64,000 nt of DNA, taken from NCBI RefSeq assembly GCF_003254745.1, contig NZ_QKXH01000007.1, forward strand, positions 239,491-303,490, in the 5' to 3' direction. The DNA is from Flavobacterium aquariorum. GTDB taxonomy: Bacteria; Bacteroidota; Bacteroidia; Flavobacteriales; Flavobacteriaceae. Shown piece by piece: positions 26,278 to 34,899 of the stretch (positions are counted from its first letter, which is position 1; every line of letters begins with the position of its first letter). The notes under the pieces are model-generated. The model had not been told where the DNA came from. It searched no databases and was given only the letters and a program-made list of their open reading frames with translations. Position numbers and translations under genes: made by a program.

Positions 26278-27717
26278 TTAATGTCCACCAGATACTTTTT
26301 TGTCAAAATCAATTCCGTGTGCTTTTAAAATGCCACTTACTTTCCAAGCATAAAATGCCAAATAAGCGAAACAAACAATACCAACGATATAGCTGCTTTG
26401 TATTCCAACAAAATCAGCAATTTTGCCTTGGAATACACTTACAAAACCACCACCCATAATCATCATAATTAGGAAACTACTTCCTTGGCTCGTGTGTTTA
26501 CCTAAGCCGCTTACTGCCAAAGTAAAGATACAAGGCCATAATGTACTGCAAAATAAACCTACACTTGTAAATGCATATACACTAATCATTCCGCTGGTTG
26601 TAATACCGATTGCTGTAGCTATAATTCCTAAACATGAAAAGATAAGAAGCATTCTGGCTGGATTTCCTTTACTAGCCATGTCTGCCCCGATTAATACTAA
26701 AATTACTAGTCCGTAGATATAAAAAGGTGTTAAATCGTGATTTGCCATTGCATTTACTGCTAAAAATACTCCAAATGCTAAATAAGGTGCTAGAAATCTC
26801 AATATTTTTAGTAAGCTCATATTTTCTGTAAAAGCTTCAACTGCTCCAGTCCAACGACCAATCATTAAACTTGCCCAATATAAAGATATGTATGGTGCAA
26901 CATCCTTGGTTAAAAAGCCTAATTTACTTTCCATGTAAGCAGGTAAATTACTAGCTGTTGATACTTCAACACCAACATATAAAAATATAGCGATCATCCC
27001 CATTACTAATTGTGGATATTGCAAGGCTGATGTTTTTACCGATATTTTATCATTAGAATCATCTTCTTCAATTAATTCTGGTCGCTCTGGCAATGATGAG
27101 AATTTTAATAAAATAGCAACTAGCAAAAATGCAAATCCCAACACCAAGTAAGGAATTTTAACACTTTCAATACTTGCGTTAGTGTTACCACTCGCGCTTG
27201 AACCAAAAATTGCAAAACTAACAATTAATGGACCAATAGTGGTTCCGAAATTATTTACTCCACCAGCTAAAGTTAAACGTTGTGAACCTGTTTTAATTGG
27301 ACCTAAGGCAATTGCCAATGGATTTGCTACTGTTTGTTGCAGTGAAAAGCCCAATCCAACAATAAAAAGCCCAGCAAGCATTAATGCAAAAGAACCTGTA
27401 TTGGCAGCAGGATAAAACAAAAGTGTACCCAAAGCAGATATAAGTAATCCTAATGATAATCCGTTTTTGTATCCAATTTTGTTTACTAAATCCTCTTTTA
27501 TCAAAACGGAAATTCCCATATAAATAAGGGAACCAACTGTATAGGCAATATAGAAAGCAAAAGCTACTAATTGACTTTCACCTTGTGTTAAATCAAACGC
27601 TTTTTTGAAAACTGGGATAAGAATATCGTTACTTGCAGCAACAAATCCCCAAAAGAAGAATACGATTACTAAGGGGATAAATTGTCCCCATTTGGTTTGT
27701 GAATTTTCTGAACTCAT
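26278..27717 (-). CDS. FHS-family sugar:H+ symporter, likely GlcNAc permease (NagP-like)
   Basis: This 479-residue MFS protein with about 12 TM helices is of the fucose/glucose-galactose (FHS) branch, as seen from FFFWGFVAASNDILIPVFKKAF at the N-terminus and LGFSLQQTVANPLAIALGP with GGVNNFGTTIGPLIV in the middle. Its position beside the two-component genes of a chitin locus argues that it imports N-acetylglucosamine; the F. johnsoniae chitin locus has an equivalent permease. Its stop is bounded by the inverted-repeat island, and 196 bases separate its start from the regulator gene's stop on the same strand. Confidence 0.88.
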   Translation of the reverse strand: MSSENSQTKWGQFIPLVIVFFFWGFVAASNDILIPVFKKAFDLTQGESQLVAFAFYIAYTVGSLIYMGISVLIKEDLVNKIGYKNGLSLGLLISALGTLLFYPAANTGSFALMLAGLFIVGLGFSLQQTVANPLAIALGPIKTGSQRLTLAGGVNNFGTTIGPLIVSFAIFGSSASGNTNASIESVKIPYLVLGFAFLLVAILLKFSSLPERPELIEEDDSNDKISVKTSALQYPQLVMGMIAIFLYVGVEVSTASNLPAYMESKLGFLTKDVAPYISLYWASLMIGRWTGAVEAFTENMSLLKILRFLAPYLAFGVFLAVNAMANHDLTPFYIYGLVILVLIGADMASKGNPARMLLIFSCLGIIATAIGITTSGMISVYAFTSVGLFCSTLWPCIFTLAVSGLGKHTSQGSSFLIMMIMGGGFVSVFQGKIADFVGIQSSYIVGIVCFAYLAFYAWKVSGILKAHGIDFDKKVSGGH

Positions 27718-27912
27718 AATTTTTAAAAATTTAATTTTTTTGGTTATTATTTATTTTTTGATGCTGCAAGACTGTAAATATATTTGTTAAGAATTTCAAA
27801 AAAAAATTTTATTATATAAAGTTTTGCACTTTTATATAAACAACATTATTTCGTCAACAAATGGCGATTTTATTACTTTTTATTGAGTTATTATCTAGCT
27901 TATGTGCAGAAA

Positions 27913-28614
27913 TTATTCCAAGATTTTACTTTTAACTTCTTTACTGTAATTTCGACCGATAGGAATTGTATAAGATGAAATTTGTATTCTATTACCTTCA
28001 ATCGATTTAACTTTATTCAAAGCGATAGTATAGGATTTATGAATACGCATAAATCGATCAGTTGGCAATTCTTCGGTTAATGAAGTTAATGATTTGTGGG
28101 TGATATATGTTTTTTCAGGTGTGACAACCTTGATGTATTCTTTCATCCCTTCGACGAAAAGAATTTCATCAATATTAATTTTTACCATTTTTTTATCGAC
28201 TTTGATAAAAATATGTGGTTCAATTCGATGGTTTTCAATTTTGATATTATTTTTTAAATTGTATTCTGCTTCAATTTTGTGAATACATTTTATAAATCGT
28301 GGTAAGGGAATGGGTTTTACTAAATAATCCAGTACTTCCAAGTCATAACTTTCGGCCGCAAATTCTCTGAAAGCCGTTGTAATGACGATCCGGGTTTTGT
28401 TTTCAAGCAAACTGATTAATTCAAAACCAGTCATCATGGGCATATTGATATCTAAAAATACTGCATCAACACTATTTGAATTTATAAATTCGAGTCCTTC
28501 TAATGAATTATTAAATGTACCGATAATCTCAAAGTCTGAAAAATTTTCAAAATAATTGAGCAATACTTTAATAGCTAAAGGTTCATCGTCAATTATTACA
28601 CATTTAATCTTCAT
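27913..28614 (-). CDS. LytTR-family response regulator
   Basis: This 233-residue regulator has an N-terminal receiver (residues 1-120, acidic DDEP, phospho-acceptor Asp55 in FLDINMP, Lys100 in YLVKPI) and a C-terminal LytTR DNA-binding domain (about 133-232, with ILFVEGMKEYIKVVT, FMRIHKSYTIALNKV and IPIGRNY). LytTR proteins bind pairs of 9-10-bp direct repeats about one turn apart. It overlaps the sensor kinase gene by 11 bases and is translated with it. It likely controls the chitin genes, since a candidate operator lies upstream of susC. Confidence 0.93.
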   Translation of the reverse strand: MKIKCVIIDDEPLAIKVLLNYFENFSDFEIIGTFNNSLEGLEFINSNSVDAVFLDINMPMMTGFELISLLENKTRIVITTAFREFAAESYDLEVLDYLVKPIPLPRFIKCIHKIEAEYNLKNNIKIENHRIEPHIFIKVDKKMVKINIDEILFVEGMKEYIKVVTPEKTYITHKSLTSLTEELPTDRFMRIHKSYTIALNKVKSIEGNRIQISSYTIPIGRNYSKEVKSKILE

Positions 28615-29644
28615 TATCTAAAGGTATTTGTATTTTTATTATATAAAAATTGAATTTTATCATTTGGTTTATGATAAAATTATTTTTGTAAATTAGTTTT
28701 AATCTTTTTTTAGTATTGGACAAACCAATTCCTTTTTTGGTTTTTAACGGAGGTGAAATTACGAAATTATTTATTATTTCAAATTCAAGGCTTGAATTCA
28801 CAATTCTAAAATTAATTTTTATTTTGAGTTTTTCATTGTTGGCGCCTCCATGTTTAAAAGCATTTTCTAGTAGTGAAATAAAGAGTAATGGAGGAACTTT
28901 TATATTATCAATATCGGATTCAAGATTTATGGCAACTTCTACATTTTCAAATCGTAATTTTTCAATTTCGACATAATTTTGCATGTAATCAATTTCTTTT
29001 ATCAAAGGCACGAATTTAGTGTCATTTATATCATACAATACATATTCCATTAAATTGGAAAGTTTTATGATAACATCTGGAACTTTGTCCGAAGACTCTA
29101 ATGAAAGCGCATACAGATTATTCAAAGTGTTAAAAAAGAAGTGTGGCTGAATCTGGTTTTTTAAATATTTTAATTTTATTTTATTTTGATTTTCCATTAT
29201 TGCTTTGTTGCGATCCCTTTCCCTAAGCCAGGTCAGCATCAAATAGATAGAAGATGCAATTGCAAGCACATATATTTCCCCGATAGTAACGGCAACTATA
29301 TGGTTGATTTCAAATGGTCTGTAATCTCTATTGGCTTCAGGCCAAATATTTTTTGAAATTATATAATATGTCATCACTGTTTTTAATAAGTATACGACAG
29401 CTAAGCTTGCTAATAGAGAAATGGTATATTTAATATATTTTGATTTTAATACATATCTAGGTATGAGTACTAATAAATTGAAATATACAAAAGGTATGTG
29501 AAGTGCATATTCTAATAGATTAGACTTGAAGGAATACTTATAATCATTGAAGTAAGCTCCCCAACGCAAAAAGTTAAGAAAAAACCAAATTCCCCAGAAC
29601 CATACATGGTTTATGAGTTTAATCTCAAAGCTTATTTTTTTCAT
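28604..29644 (-). CDS. LytS/YehU-type sensor histidine kinase
   Basis: This 346-residue inner-membrane kinase has four N-terminal TM helices (about residues 12-30, 46-62, 72-95 and 115-138), a His_kinase domain with phospho-acceptor His168 in QIQPHFFFNTLNNLYAL, and a C-terminal HATPase with LLENAFKHGG and GIGLSNTKKRL. There is no periplasmic sensor domain, so the signal is probably sensed in or near the membrane, or through a partner such as the FHS permease. It is divergent from susC across a 278-base regulatory region. Confidence 0.92.
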   Translation of the reverse strand: MKKISFEIKLINHVWFWGIWFFLNFLRWGAYFNDYKYSFKSNLLEYALHIPFVYFNLLVLIPRYVLKSKYIKYTISLLASLAVVYLLKTVMTYYIISKNIWPEANRDYRPFEINHIVAVTIGEIYVLAIASSIYLMLTWLRERDRNKAIMENQNKIKLKYLKNQIQPHFFFNTLNNLYALSLESSDKVPDVIIKLSNLMEYVLYDINDTKFVPLIKEIDYMQNYVEIEKLRFENVEVAINLESDIDNIKVPPLLFISLLENAFKHGGANNEKLKIKINFRIVNSSLEFEIINNFVISPPLKTKKGIGLSNTKKRLKLIYKNNFIINQMIKFNFYIIKIQIPLDNED

Positions 29645-29789
29645 TTATTACGGTTATATGCAGAAATATATAAAATAGAGTCATTTACTGTTTTGTTTTG
29701 CAACAATAATCATTTTGTCATTAAAAAAAGCATTTTGATAAAAAAAATGTTGAATTATAAGAAGAACGGCTAAAAATATATTTGAGAAA

Positions 29790-29806
29790 ACGTTTTCGGA
29801 AAACGT
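29790..29806. promoter_or_regulatory. Perfect 17-bp palindrome upstream of susC
   Basis: ACGTTTTC-G-GAAAACGT is a perfect inverted repeat in the kinase/susC divergent region. It resembles LacI-family operators in style, but no LacI gene is in the window. It also reads as two near-direct AAAACGTWTT units 13 bases apart. Confidence 0.5.
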
Positions 29807-29820
29807 ATTATTGATTAAAA

Positions 29821-29883
29821 GATGTCGTTCGTTTAAAAAGTGATGCCGTTGGTTTAATTTATTTTTTTTAACAGTACGTTAAG
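29821..29883 (+). promoter_or_regulatory. Candidate LytTR operator for the susC operon
   Basis: Two 16-bp direct repeats, GATGTCGTTCGTTTAA (29821-29836) and GATGCCGTTGGTTTAA (29842-29857), have a 21-bp period. Each contains a CGTTNGT core matching the known LytTR half-site form [CA]GTTN[AG][TG]. A third full-form half-site, TACGTTAAG, is at 29875-29883. A weak -7-like TAATTTTA is at 29886-29893, so the sites lie where an activator would bind. Confidence 0.6.
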
Positions 29884-29921
29884 AATAATTTTACTCTATA
29901 ACTAACAAAAATAATTTAAAA

Positions 29922-32900
29922 ATGAGAAAAATTTTTTTAATCGTGATGGTTATTTTTACGACGCAAGTAACCCTTGCGCAGGTAAAAAAAATCAATGGTT
30001 TTGTTTCAGATGCAGCGGGTACTCCAATACCTGGCGCAAATGTTAACGTAAAAGGCGAAGCTAATGGCGCCACAACAGATTTTGACGGTAAATTTTCAAT
30101 TGAGGTTAAGCCTGGTGCTACATTAGTGATTTCTTACTTAGGGTATGAAACGCGAAATATGGAAGTAGGAGAGTCTTCTACGATCAATGTAAAGTTGAAT
30201 TCAGCAGATTCTACAGTTTTAACAGAGGTAGTTGTAACTTCATTAGGGATCAAGAAATCTAAAAAGTCTTTGACTTATTCTGCTCAAGAGTTAAAAGGAG
30301 AAGATCTAGTTAGAGCAAAAGATCCTAATCTTATGAACACAATTGCTGGTAAAATTGCTGGAGTTGCTGTTACTAAAAGTGCTGGTGGTACTGGAGGTTC
30401 TACAAAAGTTACTATTCGTGGAAATTCATCTACTACAAACAACAATCCTTTATATGTTGTTGATGGTGTGCCAATGTTGAATATATCTTCTATTCAACCA
30501 AACGATTCATTTGGTTCTACTCAAGGAGGTAACCGTGATGGGGGAGATGTTATTGGTTTATTAAACCCAGATGATTTTGAAGGAATGACAGTACTTAAAG
30601 GTGCTTCTGCTACAGCTTTATATGGTAGCCAGGGTGCTAGAGGTGTAATTTTATTGACTTCTAAAAAAGCAAAAGAAGGAGTTTCATCTTTTAGAGCATC
30701 TTCAAACACTACAGTTGAAACAGCTGCTTACTTACCTAAATTTCAAACTTCTTACATCGCTAAACCAGGAGCAGATGAGTCGTGGGGAGCTGCTCAAAGT
30801 ACGCCAGACCATACAAGAGACTTTTTTGACACAGGAGTAACTCAAATATCTTCTTTTGGTTTTTCTACAGGATCACAAAATTCAGCTACAAATATATCTT
30901 ATGCCAATACTTCTTCTAATGGAGTTTTGCCAACTAACAGTTTGAGCAAAAATAACTTTAGCATCAGACAAATGGGTAAATTCTTTGGAGACAGATTAAC
31001 TGTTAATGCCAATGCCAATTACACATCTCAATATGTAACAAACAGACCTACAAGTGGTTTGTATTTCAACCCTCTTACTGGTCTTTACTTGATGCCAAGA
31101 GGATATGATTTTAACGAATATAAAAATAATTTCGAAAAATTTGACCCAGCTCGAAATATGATGGTTCAAAACTGGATGACTGATAGAGATATTGAACAAA
31201 ATCCATATTGGGGATTGAATCGTAATAAATCTAAAGATGGTAGTCAATATATGAATGGGGCTGTTGGATTAAACTACAAAGTTAACAACTGGCTTTCTAT
31301 TGGATCTAGATATAATTACGATAGAATTACTTCAGAGTTTGATAAAGAAATTTATGCTACTACGCAAGGTACGTTATCACATCCAAATGGTAGATACATA
31401 AATATTAACGATGTTAGTACACAAAATTATGGTGATTTAATAGCTACAATTAACACTAAATTCAGTGATGATTTAACATTTTTTGCAAACGTAGGTACCA
31501 GTTTTACAAAAACTTCACTTAATGATGAAACAGTTTTAGATTCTGATCCATCTGGATTAGGAATTACAAACTGGTTTACACTTCATAATTTTAATTCGAA
31601 TACCGGTAATTATCAGAATTATGGATACAGAAGAGAACAACAATCCGTTTTTGCAGCAGCTACTTTTGGTTACAAAAACATGTTGTACATAGATGTTACA
31701 GGACGTAATGACTGGTCTTCTACATTGGCAAATACTGGAAATATGTCTTTCTTTTATCCTTCTGCAGGAGTTACTGCTCTTTTGAGTGAAATGTTTACAA
31801 TGCCTGAATCAATTTCATTTGCTAAGGTTCGTGCTTCTTATGCACAAGTTGGTAATGACGTTCCAGCATTTTATACTTCTCCAACTTCTGCATATACGGC
31901 AGCAAATCCGCAAAATATCAATCCAACTGTTGGTCCAAGACCAGGTACAAATTTGAAACCTGAAAGTCAAGATTCTTATGAGTTAGGTACTGAGTGGAGA
32001 TTTGTTAACAATAGATTCGGAATAGAATTAACGTACTATAATAATAAGACAAAAGATCAATTACTTACAATTCCTGCTCCAGCTACAAATGCTGAGGGAT
32101 ATCAAAATTATGCTTATAATGGTGGTGTAATTAAAAATAACGGTATTGAGATTTTAGTTAATGCTAAAATTATAGATAATGATAAGTTTAAATGGGACGC
32201 TACTTTAAACTATTCAAAAAATAACAATGAAGTTTCTGGATTACCTGAAGAATTGGGAGGTACAGTTATTTTGACACAACCAGGAGTAAACAGTTATAGA
32301 TATTCATTAATAAATGGTCGTCCATTTGGAGTTATTGAAGGGATTAACCTTAAGAAGGATGCTCAAGGTAGAGTTTTATTGAATGAAGATGGTTCAATTC
32401 AAAAAACTGATTTCGAGGAAGTAGGAAATGCAAATCCTGATTATATGTTAGGTTTAAATAACTCATTCAAGTTGGGCAATTATTTCTTAAACTTTACTAT
32501 CGATGGACGTTTTGGGGGAGATGTAATGAGCTTGACGGAAGCAGTAAACGATCAATTTGGTGTTTCTAAAGCAACCGGAGATGCAAGAGCTGCTGGTGGC
32601 GTAGATATTAATGCTGTTTATGCTCCTGGAACAACAAAAGCTGGACAAGCTTATGCTGGTAAATATAATGCAGAGAGCTACTATAGTCAAGTTGGTGGTA
32701 GAGCTGGTATAACTGGAGAATATGTTTATAGTGCTACCAATGTAAGTTTAAGGGAATTAGCTTTTGGATATACATTTGACCTTAAAAACAGTAAAATTTT
32801 CAAAGCAGCTAATTTATCGGTAGTGGGGAGAAATTTATTCTTCTTCTACAAAGATGCTCCGTTTGACCCAAATATTTCTTTAAGTACAGGTAATGGTTTA

Positions 32901-32969
32901 CAAGGGATCGATGTTTATGCAGCACCATCTACAAGAAGTATAGGTCTTAATTTAAATGTAACTTTCTAA
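29922..32969 (+). CDS. SusC-like TonB-dependent receptor (chitin oligosaccharide uptake)
   Basis: This 1,015-residue outer-membrane transporter has a signal peptide (ending VTLAQ), a carboxypeptidase-like beta domain (about residues 25-100, [18 protein letters not shown]), a TonB-box/plug region (about 105-225, with [37 protein letters not shown] and [18 protein letters not shown]) and a 22-stranded barrel ending NLNVTF. SusC partners with the SusD lipoprotein as a lid-and-pore pair to import oligosaccharides using TonB energy. Position next to GH20, NagB and a chitinase points to chitooligosaccharides. The gap to susD is 11 bases. Confidence 0.96.
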   Translation: MRKIFLIVMVIFTTQVTLAQVKKINGFVSDAAGTPIPGANVNVKGEANGATTDFDGKFSIEVKPGATLVISYLGYETRNMEVGESSTINVKLNSADSTVLTEVVVTSLGIKKSKKSLTYSAQELKGEDLVRAKDPNLMNTIAGKIAGVAVTKSAGGTGGSTKVTIRGNSSTTNNNPLYVVDGVPMLNISSIQPNDSFGSTQGGNRDGGDVIGLLNPDDFEGMTVLKGASATALYGSQGARGVILLTSKKAKEGVSSFRASSNTTVETAAYLPKFQTSYIAKPGADESWGAAQSTPDHTRDFFDTGVTQISSFGFSTGSQNSATNISYANTSSNGVLPTNSLSKNNFSIRQMGKFFGDRLTVNANANYTSQYVTNRPTSGLYFNPLTGLYLMPRGYDFNEYKNNFEKFDPARNMMVQNWMTDRDIEQNPYWGLNRNKSKDGSQYMNGAVGLNYKVNNWLSIGSRYNYDRITSEFDKEIYATTQGTLSHPNGRYININDVSTQNYGDLIATINTKFSDDLTFFANVGTSFTKTSLNDETVLDSDPSGLGITNWFTLHNFNSNTGNYQNYGYRREQQSVFAAATFGYKNMLYIDVTGRNDWSSTLANTGNMSFFYPSAGVTALLSEMFTMPESISFAKVRASYAQVGNDVPAFYTSPTSAYTAANPQNINPTVGPRPGTNLKPESQDSYELGTEWRFVNNRFGIELTYYNNKTKDQLLTIPAPATNAEGYQNYAYNGGVIKNNGIEILVNAKIIDNDKFKWDATLNYSKNNNEVSGLPEELGGTVILTQPGVNSYRYSLINGRPFGVIEGINLKKDAQGRVLLNEDGSIQKTDFEEVGNANPDYMLGLNNSFKLGNYFLNFTIDGRFGGDVMSLTEAVNDQFGVSKATGDARAAGGVDINAVYAPGTTKAGQAYAGKYNAESYYSQVGGRAGITGEYVYSATNVSLRELAFGYTFDLKNSKIFKAANLSVVGRNLFFFYKDAPFDPNISLSTGNGLQGIDVYAAPSTRSIGLNLNVTF

Positions 32970-32980
32970 TCTATATCATC

Positions 32981-34561
32981 ATGATACTAAATAAAATAAA
33001 AACAACTGCTATATGCGCTACATTGCTTGCGGCGGTAAGTTGTACAAGCGATTTCAATGAAACGAACACGAATCCAACTGGGATTACGGCTAATGATCTT
33101 GAGCAAGATTTTAATCATGTAAAAGTTCCTTTTGCTACCGTTTTTACTGGAATTTTCAATACTACACACTGGAAATACCAATTGCAACAAAATCTTAATG
33201 CTGATATATGGTCAGGGTATATGGCTACTCCAACTCCCTTTAAAGGAGCCGCAGGGGATAACTCAAATTACAACTATGTTGATGGTTGGAATGGTTTTAT
33301 CTGGAGTTTGCCTTATACTGATGTCATGGCTAATACTCTTAAAATTGAGCAAAGAACCAAAGGGAAATACGATCAATTTTATGCTATTTCTTTAATCTTA
33401 AAAGTAGAAGGAATGCACAGGGTTACAGATGTATTTGGACCAATAGTATATTCTCAATTTGGCACTACAGACGCTACAATTCCTTATGATTCGCAGGAAG
33501 AAGTATATACTAAAATGTTTTCTGAACTTGATTTTGCTGTTACAGAATTGACTAAAAGAGTAAATGCTGGTGAATCTTCAACTTTTGTTAGTACAGATAT
33601 GAGTGGTTATGGTGGTGATTACAAACAATGGGTTAAATATGCAAATTCATTGCGTTTGCGTTTGGCTATGAGAATTGTTAAAATTAAACCAGCTTTGGCT
33701 AAAACAGAAGCTGAAAAAGCAATTAGTCATCCTTTTGGTGTAATGACTACAAATGCTGATATCGCTAAAGTTATTATTCCTAATTATATTGATCCAATTT
33801 TAACAATCTCTTCTGCATGGGGTGATATTAGAATGTCTGCTGATATGGAATCTATTATGAATGGATACTCCGATCCAAGACTTGCTAAATACTTTAAGGA
33901 ATCTGCTGATTTTCCTGGCGAATACAGAGGAGTTCGCACAGGTATTAATATGATAGCTAAGTCTGACCGTACAGGTATGTCTGAAATTGGTTCAATTGTT
34001 GGATCAAATGAAAAAGTGTTAATGACTACAGCTGAAGTTTATTTTTTGAGAGCTGAAGGTGCTTTAAGAGGTTGGAATATGGGTGGAACTGCTCAGGCTT
34101 TATATGAAGCGGGTATAACAGCTTCATTTACACAACATGGTGCTTCAGGAGCAGCTGCTTATATAGCTGATAATGTAAGTACAGCTAAAGATTTTGTTGA
34201 TGTTAAAGATGCTGCTAATAATGGAGCAGCAGTAAATAATGTGACTATTGCTTGGGATGGTGCAGCAGCAAATGAAGTGAAATTGCAAAAAATTATTACT
34301 CAAAAATGGATCGCTAACTTCCCTGAAGGTCAAGAAGCTTGGTCAGAATACAGAAGAACTGGATATCCAAAATTATTCAGAGTATTACATAATACAAGTG
34401 GTGGAACAATCACAACTGAATTTGGTCCACGTAGAGTAAACTTTGTACAGTCTGAAAAAGATGGTAACCCTGGTGGAGTGGCTACAGGACTTGCTAAATT
34501 AGGAGGACCAGATAATGGGGGAACTAGACTTTGGTGGGATACTACTGGGGCTAATTTCTAA
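32981..34561 (+). CDS. SusD/RagB-family nutrient-binding lipoprotein
   Basis: This 526-residue surface lipoprotein has lipobox VSC (Cys21). The SusD-like fold is seen from FNETNTNPTGITAND, the repeated helical TPR-like pairs, VYFLRAEGALRGWN and the C-terminal QKWIANFPEGQEAWSEYRRTGYP, which is characteristic of the SusD_2-like branch. It binds glycan at the cell surface and delivers it to SusC. It follows susC in the same operon. Only one susCD pair is in this locus, while the F. johnsoniae chitin locus is described with two. Confidence 0.94.
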   Translation: MILNKIKTTAICATLLAAVSCTSDFNETNTNPTGITANDLEQDFNHVKVPFATVFTGIFNTTHWKYQLQQNLNADIWSGYMATPTPFKGAAGDNSNYNYVDGWNGFIWSLPYTDVMANTLKIEQRTKGKYDQFYAISLILKVEGMHRVTDVFGPIVYSQFGTTDATIPYDSQEEVYTKMFSELDFAVTELTKRVNAGESSTFVSTDMSGYGGDYKQWVKYANSLRLRLAMRIVKIKPALAKTEAEKAISHPFGVMTTNADIAKVIIPNYIDPILTISSAWGDIRMSADMESIMNGYSDPRLAKYFKESADFPGEYRGVRTGINMIAKSDRTGMSEIGSIVGSNEKVLMTTAEVYFLRAEGALRGWNMGGTAQALYEAGITASFTQHGASGAAAYIADNVSTAKDFVDVKDAANNGAAVNNVTIAWDGAAANEVKLQKIITQKWIANFPEGQEAWSEYRRTGYPKLFRVLHNTSGGTITTEFGPRRVNFVQSEKDGNPGGVATGLAKLGGPDNGGTRLWWDTTGANF

Positions 34562-34586
34562 AATTACAAATAGTTATTTTTTTATT

Positions 34587-34610
34587 CCAGACAGGTTTTT
34601 ACCTGTCTGG
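34587..34610 (+). terminator. Perfect hairpin after susD, without T tract
   Basis: CCAGACAGGT pairs exactly with ACCTGTCTGG. It is followed by ATATAAAAAA rather than Ts, so it may stabilise the susCD 3' end rather than terminate. Confidence 0.6.
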
Positions 34611-34899
34611 ATATAAAAAAAATGAAGAATTGAAAAATGATGTTGCAAGATTTTTTAATTGATTTTTAAAGGTTTTATAACCAATCGCTCCGATTTGTAA
34701 AGTAATTATACTTTATTTTAAGAGCCTATTACTATTGAAATTCCTTTTTATTTTTTTTTAGAAAATAAAAATTTATATATAAACAAAACTAGAATTAAAA
34801 TTATAAGCACAAGATATAAATATTTCAAACTAAGAATTTAATCTCTTAACAATATTTGTATTACTATTCCTTAAAATAAAAATATATAATTATAAAAAC
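34611..34899 (+). other. AT-rich leader region upstream of nagB
   Basis: The gap between susD and nagB (338 bases including the hairpin) is AT-rich. Besides the hairpin I see only a near-match -7 element (AATATTTG) close to the start codon side and no small gene. Confidence 0.5.

Larger units (their letters stand above)
26021..26278. repeat. Intergenic island bounded by 31-bp imperfect inverted repeats
   Basis: The left arm (26021-26051, AGTATTCAGTTTTCAG...) and the right arm (26246-26276) are inverted copies agreeing at 26 of 31 positions by eye. They sit right after the talC stop and right before the permease stop and enclose two terminators. The layout is like a small non-autonomous element, but no target-site duplication is evident. 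Confidence 0.55.

Noticed and set aside
29790..29806. Definite LacI operator
   Set aside because: The palindrome fits the style, but no LacI-family gene is in the window and a LytTR pair is adjacent, so it was kept only as a candidate site.
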